From contig CAVZNV010000015.1 of the NCBI GenBank assembly GCA_963776735.1, positions 296,890 to 360,889 of the forward strand: 64,000 nucleotides of DNA, in the 5' to 3' direction. This stretch comes from PALSA-612 sp963776735. GTDB lineage: Bacteria; Actinomycetota; Thermoleophilia; Gaiellales; Gaiellaceae. The number at the start of each line of letters is the position of its first letter. Within the stretch, counting starts at the first letter, position 1. A program made the position numbers and the translations under genes. The notes beneath the pieces are model-generated. The model ran no database searches and was not told the DNA's origin. It was given only the letters and a program-made list of their open reading frames with translations. Positions 16,707 to 25,196 of this stretch are shown in pieces.

Positions 16707-17861
16707 ATGGCAATCGAGACGAGCCGCGTCGGCGCCGCGATCCGGGACGAGTTCCCGATCTTCGCGCACACGACCTATCTCAACTCGTGCTCGCAGGGCG
16801 CGCTCTCGCACCGGGTGCGCCGGGCGTACGAGGAGTACCTCGACGGCTGGGACGAGAACGGCGCCGAATGGGGACACTGGGTCGAGCGCGCCGAGGCGGC
16901 ACGGGCGGCCTTCGCGCGGCTGCTGCGCGCGACGCCGCCGGAGGTCGCGGTCACCACGTCGGTGACACAGGGCGTGAGCGCGATCGTCAGCGCCCTCGAC
17001 CTCAAGACACGGCCGCGCATCGTCATCTCCGAGTACGAGTTCCCGACCGTGGGCCAGATCGCGCACGCGCAGGAGCTGCGCGGCGCCGAGGTCGTCCACG
17101 TCCGGCCGGCCGCGGACGGCTCGATCCCGCCCGAGCGCTTCGCCGACGCGATCGACGAGCGCACGTCGCTCGTCTGCTGCACGACGATCTCGTACCGCAC
17201 CGGCCACCGGCACGACGTTGCGGCGATCGCGGGGCTCGCGCACGACGCGGGCGCGCTCTGCCTCGCCGACTCCTACCAGGCGATCGGCGCGATCGATTTC
17301 GACGTGGGCGCGATCGGCGTCGACTTCGTCACTGGCGGGACGGTCAAGTACCTGCTCGCGTCGGCCGGGCTCGGCTTCCTCTACGTGCGCGGCGAGCTGC
17401 TGCCCGACCTGCTGCCGACGCAGACCGGCTGGTTCGCCGACGAGGACATCTTCCGGATGGACATCTCCGACTACTCACCGGCCCGCGACGCCCGCCGCTT
17501 CGACGCCGGCACGCCGCCGGTGCCGAACATCTACGGCGGCCTCGCGGGCATGTCGATCGTCGAGGAAGCCGGGACGCGCGCGATCGAGGGGCACATCGCC
17601 GGGCTGGCGGAGCGGCTGATGGACGGCCTCGACGATCTCGGCGCGACGGTCGTGACACCGCGCGACCCGGCTCGCCGCGGCCCGCTCGTCGCGGTCAAGT
17701 CGACGGACGTGCGGACACTCGTCGACACCCTGCAGGCAGCGCGAATCGTCTGCTCGGAGCGCGACTCGAACCTCCGCATCGCGCTCCACCTCTACAACGT
17801 GGACGAGGACGTGGACACGATCCTCGCGGCGCTCGCCCGGCACCGGCACCTGCTCGCCTAG
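16707..17861 (+). CDS. Class V aminotransferase (cysteine-desulfurase/epimerase fold)
   Basis: A 384-residue PLP enzyme of aminotransferase class V. The PLP lysine is in GGTVKYLLAS (about residue 214), preceded by LADSYQAIGAIDFDVG, where the aspartate contacts the pyridine nitrogen. It resembles isopenicillin-N-epimerase-like and kynureninase-like members more than IscS, since no sulfur-accepting cysteine loop is visible near the C-terminus. The gene for a lectin-fold protein follows after 5 bases. Confidence 0.85.
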   Translation: MAIETSRVGAAIRDEFPIFAHTTYLNSCSQGALSHRVRRAYEEYLDGWDENGAEWGHWVERAEAARAAFARLLRATPPEVAVTTSVTQGVSAIVSALDLKTRPRIVISEYEFPTVGQIAHAQELRGAEVVHVRPAADGSIPPERFADAIDERTSLVCCTTISYRTGHRHDVAAIAGLAHDAGALCLADSYQAIGAIDFDVGAIGVDFVTGGTVKYLLASAGLGFLYVRGELLPDLLPTQTGWFADEDIFRMDISDYSPARDARRFDAGTPPVPNIYGGLAGMSIVEEAGTRAIEGHIAGLAERLMDGLDDLGATVVTPRDPARRGPLVAVKSTDVRTLVDTLQAARIVCSERDSNLRIALHLYNVDEDVDTILAALARHRHLLA

Positions 17862-17866
17862 CCGAC

Positions 17867-18871
17867 ATGTCGGTAGTCCCGCTCGACTCGGACCGCTGGG
17901 ACTGGCGCGGGAGCGAACCTGTGCCGGCGACCCATCTCGGTCGCGCCTGCTGCCGCGTCGACTGCCCGCTTGCCACCGTCACCGACCTCGCGCCGGCGGA
18001 CGGGACGCTCGAGATCGAGCTCGCCGTCGGGCCGGAGCGCAGCTTCCCCGGCGTCGTCTGGCGGCTCGCCGACGACGAGAACTACGAGTCGTTCTTCGTC
18101 CGGCCGCATCAGGTCGGGAACCCGGACGCGGTCCAGTACACGCCCGTGTTCAACGACGTCTCGGCATGGCAGCTCTACCACGGCGAGGGCTTCTGGGCTC
18201 CGATGGCGTTCCCGATCGGCGAGTGGTTCACGATCCGCGTCGTCTTCGCCGGCTCGCGCGCGGAGGTCTTCGTCGCCGACGAGCTCGCACTGCAGGTACG
18301 CGAGATGAAGCTTCCCGCCGGTCCGGGCCGCATCGGCATCGCGACCGGCGGCGCCACGATCTTCGTCGCCGACTTCACGTACGGCCCGGAGGCGCCGCTC
18401 GGACCCGAGCCTCTGCCGCTGCCGGTCCCGGAGGGAATCGTCCCGGCCTGGGACGTGTCCGACCCTTTCCCCGAGGACGAGCTCGATCTCGACGCACCGC
18501 GAACGTGGACGCGACTCACCGCCGAAGCGAGCGGTCTCGCCAACCTCGCCCGCGTGCACGGCATCCGGGAAGGTCGCAACAGGGTGCTGGCCCGCGCCGT
18601 GGTCCGCTCCGACCGCGCCCGTATCTCCCGCATGGAGCTCGGCTTCAGCGACCGCGCCGTCGTCTTCCTGAACGGCCGTCCGCTCTTCGGCGGGGACGAC
18701 GGTTACCGCTCGCGCGACCACCGCTTCCTCGGCTCGATCGGCTGGTGGGACTCGCTTTACCTGCCGCTCGACCAGGGCGACAACGAGCTCGTGGTCGCTG
18801 TCTCGGAGGACTTCGGCGGCTGGGGCGTCCAGGCGCGCTTCCCGGACGCATCCGGGCTCACGTTCAGCTGA
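17867..18871 (+). CDS. Protein with lectin/glucanase-like beta-sandwich domains
   Basis: A 334-residue cytoplasmic protein. Residues ~30-180 look like a LamG/DUF1080-type jelly roll (GVVWRLADDENYESFFVRPH, WFTIRVVF, then a GPGRIGIATGG strand). Residues ~210-334 look like a galactose-binding-type sandwich (RISRMELGFSDRAVVFLNG, GDNELVVAVSEDFGGW). No catalytic residues are recognisable. It probably binds a ligand or carbohydrate. The start is the first ATG after the aminotransferase stop. It overlaps the convergent gene by 8 bases. Confidence 0.7.
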   Translation: MSVVPLDSDRWDWRGSEPVPATHLGRACCRVDCPLATVTDLAPADGTLEIELAVGPERSFPGVVWRLADDENYESFFVRPHQVGNPDAVQYTPVFNDVSAWQLYHGEGFWAPMAFPIGEWFTIRVVFAGSRAEVFVADELALQVREMKLPAGPGRIGIATGGATIFVADFTYGPEAPLGPEPLPLPVPEGIVPAWDVSDPFPEDELDLDAPRTWTRLTAEASGLANLARVHGIREGRNRVLARAVVRSDRARISRMELGFSDRAVVFLNGRPLFGGDDGYRSRDHRFLGSIGWWDSLYLPLDQGDNELVVAVSEDFGGWGVQARFPDASGLTFS

Positions 18872-19319
18872 GGGGATCGCGTACCTGCTGCACCCAGTGC
18901 GGCACGGCGAGGCCGGCACGCCGAAGCTGCTGGGTGACCGCCAGTCGCCAGCGAGTGCGGAGCGCGTTCGCTCGACCGTTCGTCCCCTGCGCCTCGAGCT
19001 TCAAGCTCGAGACGAACGCGGCATGAGCGCTCTTCAGCGCCGCCGGTGGGACGATCCGTTTCAGCTTGCCCGCCGTCTGCTGAAGCGTCGTGATCAGTGC
19101 CTTCTTGTTCACGCTGGGATCCGTGTTGTTCGAGCCCTTCTTCGGATGTGCCTTGGCCTTGATCCAGGAGGCCTCCGCCGCGGCTACGGCGCTGTTCAGC
19201 GGCTTGACCTTCACGAGATAGGCGCTGAGCGCATGCCCTGCCGGCGGGGAGGCTCCCCAGGCGGCCTGCGACAGCCCACAGGCAATGACGACCACGGCTG
19301 AAAGGTGTCGAAGCTTCAT
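18864..19319 (-). CDS. Exported hypothetical protein (151 aa)
   Basis: It has a clear signal peptide (basic N-terminus, hydrophobic core, cleavage near W-G-A at residues 21-23). The mature part is lysine- and alanine-rich and mostly helical, with no cysteines and no family I recognise. It looks like a small secreted or envelope-associated helical protein. Confidence 0.7.
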   Translation of the reverse strand: MKLRHLSAVVVIACGLSQAAWGASPPAGHALSAYLVKVKPLNSAVAAAEASWIKAKAHPKKGSNNTDPSVNKKALITTLQQTAGKLKRIVPPAALKSAHAAFVSSLKLEAQGTNGRANALRTRWRLAVTQQLRRAGLAVPHWVQQVRDPLS

Positions 19320-19329
19320 GGGGAAGACC

Positions 19330-19357
19330 GATGGGGCGCGCAGGCGCGCGCCCCATC
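19330..19357 (-). terminator. Hairpin after the collagen-motif gene
   Basis: A perfect 12-bp stem (19330-19341 with 19346-19357) and a 4-base loop lie just past the stop of the minus-strand gene ending at 19375. A weak pyrimidine-rich tail follows on the minus strand. It is a reasonable intrinsic-type terminator for a GC-rich genome. Confidence 0.55.
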
Positions 19358-19374
19358 TCGATTCTTGCTCCAGC

Positions 19375-19971
19375 TTACGGAACGACGATGTCGAACGCCA
19401 CGTTGTTGGAGAGCGCGTTGTCCCCGCCCGCCGTGAACGTGTACGTCCTGACCTCGAACTGCGCCGGATCGGGGCAGCTGTTCCCGAGCGGATGCTCCCG
19501 CCAGTACGCCGACAGGTTGCTGCCGCTGGACTCGCCCCACTCGACAGTTACCAGGGGGGTCGATCCGGCCTCGGTCACGCCTCCTGAAGGCGTGAGGCAG
19601 TAGATGCCGGTGCCGTTGTTGATCACCGCGCTGAAGTTCTTGGTGCGCGCCGGATCCAACGTCGGGGAGGAACCGGGAAGGACGTACGCATACGCCTTTG
19701 CGGTCCCTGCGGGGCCCGTCGGCCCGGTCGGTCCCGTCGGCCCCTTCTGGTTCCAGGTCAACGGGTTCTCGGTCGGCTTGCAGATGCCCGAATCCGAGAC
19801 CCGCAAGTCGCCCTGACTCGGGGTGCCTGCCTTCGCGTAACACCCGTGGATGACGCCGTTGGCGTCGGGAATGCTCGCCTGCACGGCCGAGGCGATGCCG
19901 AAGACGGCGCCTCCGACCGCGAGCGCGAGCAGAAGCCGACTTCCCTTGCCGAGCTTCGTGAGATGACTCAT
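19375..19971 (-). CDS. Exported protein with a short collagen-like Gly-Pro-Thr stretch
   Basis: A 198-residue protein with a signal peptide (cleavage near A-Q-A-S, about residues 30-33). A conserved-looking block, GVIHGCYAK ... GDLRVSD ... C, follows and then four Gly-Pro-Thr/Ala triplets at about residues 76-88. The C-terminal 100 residues form a beta-rich domain. Related actinobacterial proteins with the same HGCYAK-type head and a Gly-Xaa-Yaa stalk are surface or secreted proteins, where the triplets can form a short trimeric stalk. The function is unknown. Confidence 0.75.
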   Translation of the reverse strand: MSHLTKLGKGSRLLLALAVGGAVFGIASAVQASIPDANGVIHGCYAKAGTPSQGDLRVSDSGICKPTENPLTWNQKGPTGPTGPTGPAGTAKAYAYVLPGSSPTLDPARTKNFSAVINNGTGIYCLTPSGGVTEAGSTPLVTVEWGESSGSNLSAYWREHPLGNSCPDPAQFEVRTYTFTAGGDNALSNNVAFDIVVP

Positions 19972-20110
19972 GCGCTCCCTCCAATACTTCGCTGCCTCTT
20001 GGCTCTTCCGCTGGAGTATGAACTACACAGCCGACGTTCGCCATTGTCGGGCGCGTTTCCTCTGCACATCGACCGCTCCCCTCGAGTCGCGGTCTTCTAG
20101 ACTCGCTTGG

Positions 20111-20929
20111 ATGCTGCTCCGCGAGGTCGAATACGCACGCCCGGAGTCGGTGGACGAGGCTGTGCGGCTGCTTTCGTCACGCGAGGACGCGCGCGCGCTC
20201 GCCGGCGGTCAGAGCCTCGTGAACGTGATGAAAATTCGCGTCGCGGCGCCCGAGCTCGTCGTCGACCTGAACCGGATCTCCGAGCTGCGCGACATCAGCC
20301 GGAGCGGAGACGGAGCCTTGGAGCTGGGCGCCATGGTCACGTACGACGAGCTGATCCGCTCTGAGGCCGTGCGCGCGGCGCGGCCGATCCTGGCCGAGGT
20401 GGCGCTGACGATCGCAGACGTGCAGGTGCGGAACCGCGGCACGGTCGGCGGCAACCTCTGCGTCAACGACCCGACGAACCACCTGCCGCCGCTGATGGCG
20501 ACGACCGGGGCGACGATGACGATCCGCGCGCTCGAATCGGAGCGCACCGTCACCGCCGGCGAGTTTTTCCAGGGCGTCTACCTGACCGCCGTGCAACCGG
20601 GCGAGATGCTGACGCGCGTGACCGTGCCTGCGCTCGCGGCCGGCGAGGGCGACGGCTGGGCGTCGGTCACGCTCGGCAAGGAGGGCACCGGCATCGTCAA
20701 CGCCGCCGCCACTGTCAGAAACGGGCAAGCGCGCGTCGCGATCGGCTGCGTCTCCGCCGTGCCCGTCGTGGTCGTGGCCGAGGCGGACGAGGTCTCGGTG
20801 CGCAAGGCAGTCGCCGACGCGAACCTCGATCCGCCCTCCGACGTGCACGCCTCCGCCGACTACCGCCGCCACCTGGCGCAGGTGCTCGCCTGGCGCGCGA
20901 CCGAGCGGGCACTCGGGAGTACGGCCTGA
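20111..20929 (+). CDS. Molybdenum hydroxylase FAD-binding subunit (CoxM-like)
   Basis: A 272-residue medium subunit with the FAD-binding motifs ARALAGGQSLVNVMK (about residues 28-42) and VRNRGTVGGNL (about 104-114). It passes electrons from the iron-sulfur subunit to FAD and an external acceptor. The ATG at 20111 matches the normal family N-terminus; a longer upstream frame runs into a non-coding gap. It ends in a TGATG overlap with the iron-sulfur subunit. Confidence 0.92.
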   Translation: MLLREVEYARPESVDEAVRLLSSREDARALAGGQSLVNVMKIRVAAPELVVDLNRISELRDISRSGDGALELGAMVTYDELIRSEAVRAARPILAEVALTIADVQVRNRGTVGGNLCVNDPTNHLPPLMATTGATMTIRALESERTVTAGEFFQGVYLTAVQPGEMLTRVTVPALAAGEGDGWASVTLGKEGTGIVNAAATVRNGQARVAIGCVSAVPVVVVAEADEVSVRKAVADANLDPPSDVHASADYRRHLAQVLAWRATERALGSTA

Positions 20930-21414
20930 TGCCCGAGCCCGTCTCGAGCCAGACGATCAGCGTCACGATCAACGGCGAGGTCTACGAGCAGGCGGTCGAG
21001 GCCCGCAAGCTCCTCGTCCACTTCATCCGCGACGTGCTCGACCTCACCGGCACTCACGTCGGCTGCGACACAGGCAACTGCGGCGCCTGCACCGTGCTGA
21101 TCCACGGCAAGACGGCGAAGTCGTGCATGCTGCTCGCGATTCAGGCCGACGGCGCGACGATCACGACCGTCGAGGGCCTGGCCGGCCCGGACGGCGAGCT
21201 GACATCCCTCCAGCAGGCGTTCTCGAAGTCGCACGCGCTCCAGTGCGGCTACTGCACGCCCGGCATGCTCCTGTCGGCCACATACCTCCTCGAGCAGAAC
21301 CCGCACCCCACCGAAGAGGAGATCCGCCGCGGCATCCAGGGAAACATCTGCCGCTGCACCGGGTACGTGAACATCGTGGAAGCGATCAAGAACGCCTCGG
21401 AAGGCCAGGTCTGA
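20929..21414 (+). CDS. Molybdenum hydroxylase 2Fe-2S subunit (CoxS-like)
   Basis: A 161-residue small subunit with both cluster motifs: the plant-ferredoxin-type GCDTGNCGACTVL with a following SC, and the helical-domain LQCGYCTPGM plus NICRCTGY. It relays electrons from the molybdenum site to FAD. A perfect palindrome begins inside its stop codon. Confidence 0.94.
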   Translation: MPEPVSSQTISVTINGEVYEQAVEARKLLVHFIRDVLDLTGTHVGCDTGNCGACTVLIHGKTAKSCMLLAIQADGATITTVEGLAGPDGELTSLQQAFSKSHALQCGYCTPGMLLSATYLLEQNPHPTEEEIRRGIQGNICRCTGYVNIVEAIKNASEGQV

Positions 21415-21439
21415 CCTTGCAACACTGTGTTGCAAGGTC
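21413..21439. repeat. 27-base perfect inverted repeat in the hydroxylase operon
   Basis: GACCTTGCAACA (21413-21424), a 3-base loop CTG, then the exact complement (21428-21439). It lies in the only gap of the operon, between the iron-sulfur subunit stop and the phosphatase start. It could be an operator, a processing hairpin, or a member of a dispersed palindrome family; there is no U-tract to make it a classical terminator. Confidence 0.75.
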
Positions 21440-21454
21440 GGGGAGGCGCCGGGC

Positions 21455-21775
21455 GTGAGGGTTCTCTTCGTCTGCACCGGGAACACGTGCCGGAGCCCGA
21501 TGGCGGAGGCGATGGCCCGCCGGCTCGACGACGGGAACGAGTACGCGAGCGCGGGCCGGCACGCGGACGAGGGCGCGCCCGCTGCACCGAACGCGGTGCT
21601 GATCGAGCCCGAGCTCGCGACGCATCGCGCGCAGCAGCTCACGCCCGAGCTCGAGGCCTGGGCGGACAGGGTCGTCGACCTGAACGAGGCGGGCATCGCC
21701 GACCCGTACGGCGGCGACGAGCAGACCTACCGTGCCACGGCCGCGCAGCTGGAGGAGCTGATCCGGTCACTATGA
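21455..21775 (+). CDS. Miniature low-molecular-weight protein-tyrosine phosphatase
   Basis: A 106-residue protein with the phosphatase P-loop C7-TGNTC-R13-S14 and the catalytic-acid motif D-P-Y-G-G (about residue 83). Normal LMW-PTPs are about 150 residues; the segment between the ADRVV strand and the DPYGG loop is about 35 residues shorter. It may be a small active phosphatase, an arsenate-reductase-like protein, or a remnant. It lies between the iron-sulfur and molybdenum subunit genes and overlaps the latter by four bases. Confidence 0.8.
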   Translation: MRVLFVCTGNTCRSPMAEAMARRLDDGNEYASAGRHADEGAPAAPNAVLIEPELATHRAQQLTPELEAWADRVVDLNEAGIADPYGGDEQTYRATAAQLEELIRSL

Positions 21776-24237
21776 GCGAGACGCAGACAGTCACCGAGCA
21801 GAAGACCGACCTCCAGATCGGCTTCGCCGGCACGTCGATCCCGCGCAAGGAGGACAGGCGACTCGTCCAGGGCGAAGGCGTGTTCGCGGACGACGTCAAG
21901 CGGCACGGCATGGGCTACGTCCACTTCGTCCGCTCGCCGTACGCGCACGCGAAGATCGTCTCCGTCGACGTCTCTGCCGCCGAGGAGCTGGAGGGCGTCT
22001 ACGGGACGCTGACGCCCGACGAGGTCGCGACGCTCACCGACCCGTTCTTCGAGCTGACGACGGCGCCCGGGAGCCAGATCAAGGACTTCGCGCTCGCCGT
22101 CGGGAGCGTGCGACACGTCGGTGAGCCGGTCGTCGCGGTCGTCGCCCGCACCCGCGACGTCGCGCGCGACGCGGCCGACCTGGTCGAGGTCGAGTACGAG
22201 CCGCTGCCCGTCCTCGTCGACGCACGCAAGGCGCAGGAAGCCGACGCCCCCGTCCTCCACGACGATGCCGGCACGAACGTCGTCTGGTCGGGCACGTTCG
22301 ACTGGGGCGACGTCGACGGCGCGCTCAAGGCCGCCGACCGCGTGATCAAGATCTCCGAGCTTCACTTCGACCGCTTCTCGTCGACGCCGCTCGAATGCTC
22401 GGCAGCCCTGGTCGAGTACGACCGCGGCACCGAGCAGTTCACGATCCACTCGAACCACCAGATGCCCGGCGTGGCCGCGATCTGGATGGGGCCGGCACTG
22501 CGCGTGCCGCTCGACCGGCTCCGCTTCGTGTCGCAGGACATCGGCGGCGGCTTCGGCAACAAGATCACGACTCACACGTACCTCACCGCCTGCTGCCTGC
22601 TCGCGCGCAAGCTGCGCCGCCCGATCCAGTGGACGGAGTGGCGCACCGACCAGCACTCGGCGAACGCGCACGGCAACGAGCGCTGGTTCCACGAGATCGA
22701 GGTGGCCGTGATGAACGACGGCACGATGCTCGGTTTCAAGGTCAAGGCGCTCGACGACTGCGGCGCCTTCCCCCGCTACGAGCCGCTCGGCTGCATCATC
22801 TGGGCGCAGGTCACGCCCGGCCTCTACCGCTGGCGCAACATCCGCGTCGACTTCACGCAGGTGGTGACGAACAAGTCGCCGGTGGCGCCGAACCGCGGCT
22901 ACTCGCGGATGCAGCAGCTCTGGCTGACCGAGCGGATCGTCGACCTCGTCGCGCACGAGCTCGGCCTCGACCCGGTCGAGGTGCGCAAGAAGAACTACGT
23001 GCGCACCGACGAGATGCCGTACACGACGCCGAACGGCTGCGTCTACGACTCCGGCGACTACGCGCGCTGCCTCGACATCGCGCTCGAGCTGGTCGACTAC
23101 GAGGGGCGCAAGGCGAGCCGCGGTGAGCAGAACGGCAAGCTCGTCGGCATCGGCATCGGCTCCACGCTCGACTCGGGGACGAACAACTTCGGCCAGTCGA
23201 CGCTGCTCAACCCCGAGCTGCAGTTCTCCGGCAACAACGAGGTCGCGACCGTTCGGCTCGACATCTTCGGCGAGATCGTCGTCACGCTCGGCACCGTCCC
23301 GCAGGGGCAGGGCCACGAGACGACCGCGTCGATGGTGGTCGCCGACATCCTCGGCTGCACGCCCGACGACGTCCACGTCCGCGCCGGCCACGACAGCTAC
23401 TGGAACTCCCACGCCGGCTTCTCCGGCACGTACGCGAGCCAGTTCGCGGTCACCGGCCTCGAGGCCGTCAAGGGCGCGACGGAGAAGCTCGCGCTCGAGA
23501 TCCGCCGGCTCGCTGCAGCCGTCCTCGGCGCGACGCCCGACGACATCGTGCTCGAGGGGAAGATGGCCGCACTCAAGGGAAACCCCGAGGCGGCGCTCCC
23601 GTTCATGGCGTGCGGCGCAATCGTGAACGCGAACAACGCCGTGCTCCCGCTCGACGCGCGCGACATCACGCTCAACTGCCGCTACGTCTACGTGCCGCCG
23701 TTCGAGATGCCCGACTTCGAGAAGAAGTACGGCAACCTCACCCTCACCTACGCCACGCAGGTCCACGCCTGTGTCGTCGAGATCGACCGCGACACCGGCG
23801 TGGTCGAGATCGTCGACTACGCCGCGGTGGACGACTGCGGGGTGCGCATCCATCCGCAGATCGTCGAGGGCCAGGTGCACGGTGCGACTGCGCACGGGCT
23901 CGGCGCCGCCCTCCACGAGACGTTCGCCTACGACGAGGACGGCCAGCTGATGACGGCCAACTTCTACGAGTACCACGTCCCGCACGCTCTCGACATGCCT
24001 CCGATCCGGACCGGCTACATTGAGAGTCCGTCACCGTTCTCCTCGCTCGGCACGAAGGGGATGGGCGAGGGCGGCGGAGCGGCCATCCATGCAGTCTGCG
24101 CAGCCATTCAGGACGCGCTTCGCAGCGCAGGAATCCCCGGGGTCGTATCCGACAGCCACAACCCGGCAGAGCGGGTGTGGCGCTTGATGACGAATCCCGA
24201 GGAGAGCCAGGCTCTCGTGGAGGTGGTGAGTACGTGA
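21772..24237 (+). CDS. Molybdenum hydroxylase large (Mo-cofactor) subunit, CoxL-like
   Basis: An 821-residue xanthine dehydrogenase-family large subunit carrying the molybdopterin-cytosine-dinucleotide site. Recognisable blocks include IGGGFGNK, VPQGQGHET and GTKGMGEGGG with the active-site glutamate near the C-terminus. The CO dehydrogenase form I active-site motif (AYXCSFR) is absent; the equivalent segment reads APNRGYSRMQQLW. It is therefore probably not an aerobic CO dehydrogenase but a hydroxylase of an unknown N-heterocycle or aldehyde. Confidence 0.92.
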   Translation: MSETQTVTEQKTDLQIGFAGTSIPRKEDRRLVQGEGVFADDVKRHGMGYVHFVRSPYAHAKIVSVDVSAAEELEGVYGTLTPDEVATLTDPFFELTTAPGSQIKDFALAVGSVRHVGEPVVAVVARTRDVARDAADLVEVEYEPLPVLVDARKAQEADAPVLHDDAGTNVVWSGTFDWGDVDGALKAADRVIKISELHFDRFSSTPLECSAALVEYDRGTEQFTIHSNHQMPGVAAIWMGPALRVPLDRLRFVSQDIGGGFGNKITTHTYLTACCLLARKLRRPIQWTEWRTDQHSANAHGNERWFHEIEVAVMNDGTMLGFKVKALDDCGAFPRYEPLGCIIWAQVTPGLYRWRNIRVDFTQVVTNKSPVAPNRGYSRMQQLWLTERIVDLVAHELGLDPVEVRKKNYVRTDEMPYTTPNGCVYDSGDYARCLDIALELVDYEGRKASRGEQNGKLVGIGIGSTLDSGTNNFGQSTLLNPELQFSGNNEVATVRLDIFGEIVVTLGTVPQGQGHETTASMVVADILGCTPDDVHVRAGHDSYWNSHAGFSGTYASQFAVTGLEAVKGATEKLALEIRRLAAAVLGATPDDIVLEGKMAALKGNPEAALPFMACGAIVNANNAVLPLDARDITLNCRYVYVPPFEMPDFEKKYGNLTLTYATQVHACVVEIDRDTGVVEIVDYAAVDDCGVRIHPQIVEGQVHGATAHGLGAALHETFAYDEDGQLMTANFYEYHVPHALDMPPIRTGYIESPSPFSSLGTKGMGEGGGAAIHAVCAAIQDALRSAGIPGVVSDSHNPAERVWRLMTNPEESQALVEVVST

Positions 24238-24689
24238 AGGTCGAAGGCGTCAAGGAGTTCGACGCGTCGCCGCAGACGGTCTGGGACGTCCTCATGGACC
24301 CGACCCGGATCTCGAAGCTGCTGCCCGGCGTCGAGAACTTCGAGGTTCAGGACGACAAGCACTGGTCGGCGAACGTGAAGGTGCCTCTCGGTATGGGCGG
24401 GCTGAAGCTGAAGTTCAAGTTCGAGCAGGCCGAGGCACGGCCGATCGAGTACGCGAAGCTGAACGCGCGCGGCTCAGGGGTCGGCGCGATCGTCGGCATG
24501 GACACCGAGTTTTACCTCGCCCCCCTGGACGGCGACCGGACGAGCATGAAGTGGATCGCCGACATCCACGTCGCCGGTCCGATCGGCAGCATGGGCCAGC
24601 GCGTCTTCCAGCCGATCGTCAACCAGCAGGTCGGCAACGTGCTCAACGCACTCGAGAGTCAGGTCGACGAAGCGAAGGTGACGGCATGA
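24234..24689 (+). CDS. CoxG-like SRPBCC family protein
   Basis: A 151-residue START/SRPBCC-fold protein matching carbon-monoxide-dehydrogenase subunit G (N-terminal EFDASPQTVWDVLMDP, LLPGVENFE, C-terminal QPIVNQQVGNVLNAL). CoxG-type proteins attach hydroxylase complexes to the membrane or aid their maturation. The usual C-terminal membrane helix is missing here. It starts in a GTGA overlap with the large subunit. Confidence 0.88.
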   Translation: MKVEGVKEFDASPQTVWDVLMDPTRISKLLPGVENFEVQDDKHWSANVKVPLGMGGLKLKFKFEQAEARPIEYAKLNARGSGVGAIVGMDTEFYLAPLDGDRTSMKWIADIHVAGPIGSMGQRVFQPIVNQQVGNVLNALESQVDEAKVTA

Positions 24690-25189
24690 AGCGCCGGCTC
24701 GCGCTCCTCGCGGTGCTGGCGGTCGCGTCGCTCGGGTTCTTCGTTTCCGCCTCGTCGGCGCGGACCGCGGGCAAGTGCATCTTCAACAAGGAGGCGGGGC
24801 ACTACGTCAAGAACCACGTCGGGTTCACCGTCTTCTGCGGCTCCGCCCGGCTGACGCTGAACGTCGGCGGGAAGATCTCGCACTACGGGAACGGAACGCT
24901 CGGTGCCTGCTACCCGACGGCCGGCAGCCTGCAGATCGGCATGGGGACGTTCACGCAGCTCGGCCATACGCCGCAGTACAACGCCTTGCTCATGTCGATG
25001 GGCGCGCCGAAGGACGGCACGTACCGCATCGCCGTGCTCAACATCCTGAAGAAGGGCGACGCGAACTGGCTGAGCGCCGCGCACATCACGGTCGTGCTCA
25101 CGAAGAACCGTACGCATGCCACCTTCAGCGGCGCGTTCCCGGGCGGCAAGCACTTCAGCGGCTCGTTCACCTGCCCGGCCACCAAGTAG
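24686..25189 (+). CDS. Exported hypothetical protein (167 aa)
   Basis: It has a signal peptide (KRRLALLAVLAVASLGFFV, cleavage near S-A-R at about residue 25). The mature domain is beta-rich with four cysteines (GKCIFNK, FCGSA, GACYP, FTCPA) that could form disulfides. The family is not recognised. An ATGA overlap couples it to the CoxG-like gene, so it may assist the hydroxylase or its substrate outside the membrane. Confidence 0.72.
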   Translation: MKRRLALLAVLAVASLGFFVSASSARTAGKCIFNKEAGHYVKNHVGFTVFCGSARLTLNVGGKISHYGNGTLGACYPTAGSLQIGMGTFTQLGHTPQYNALLMSMGAPKDGTYRIAVLNILKKGDANWLSAAHITVVLTKNRTHATFSGAFPGGKHFSGSFTCPATK

Positions 25190-25196
25190 AACCGGC

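Noticed and set aside
20111..24689. Aerobic CO dehydrogenase operon
   Set aside because: Subunit order and CoxG fit, but the large subunit lacks the AYXCSFR active-site loop, so the CO assignment is not supported.
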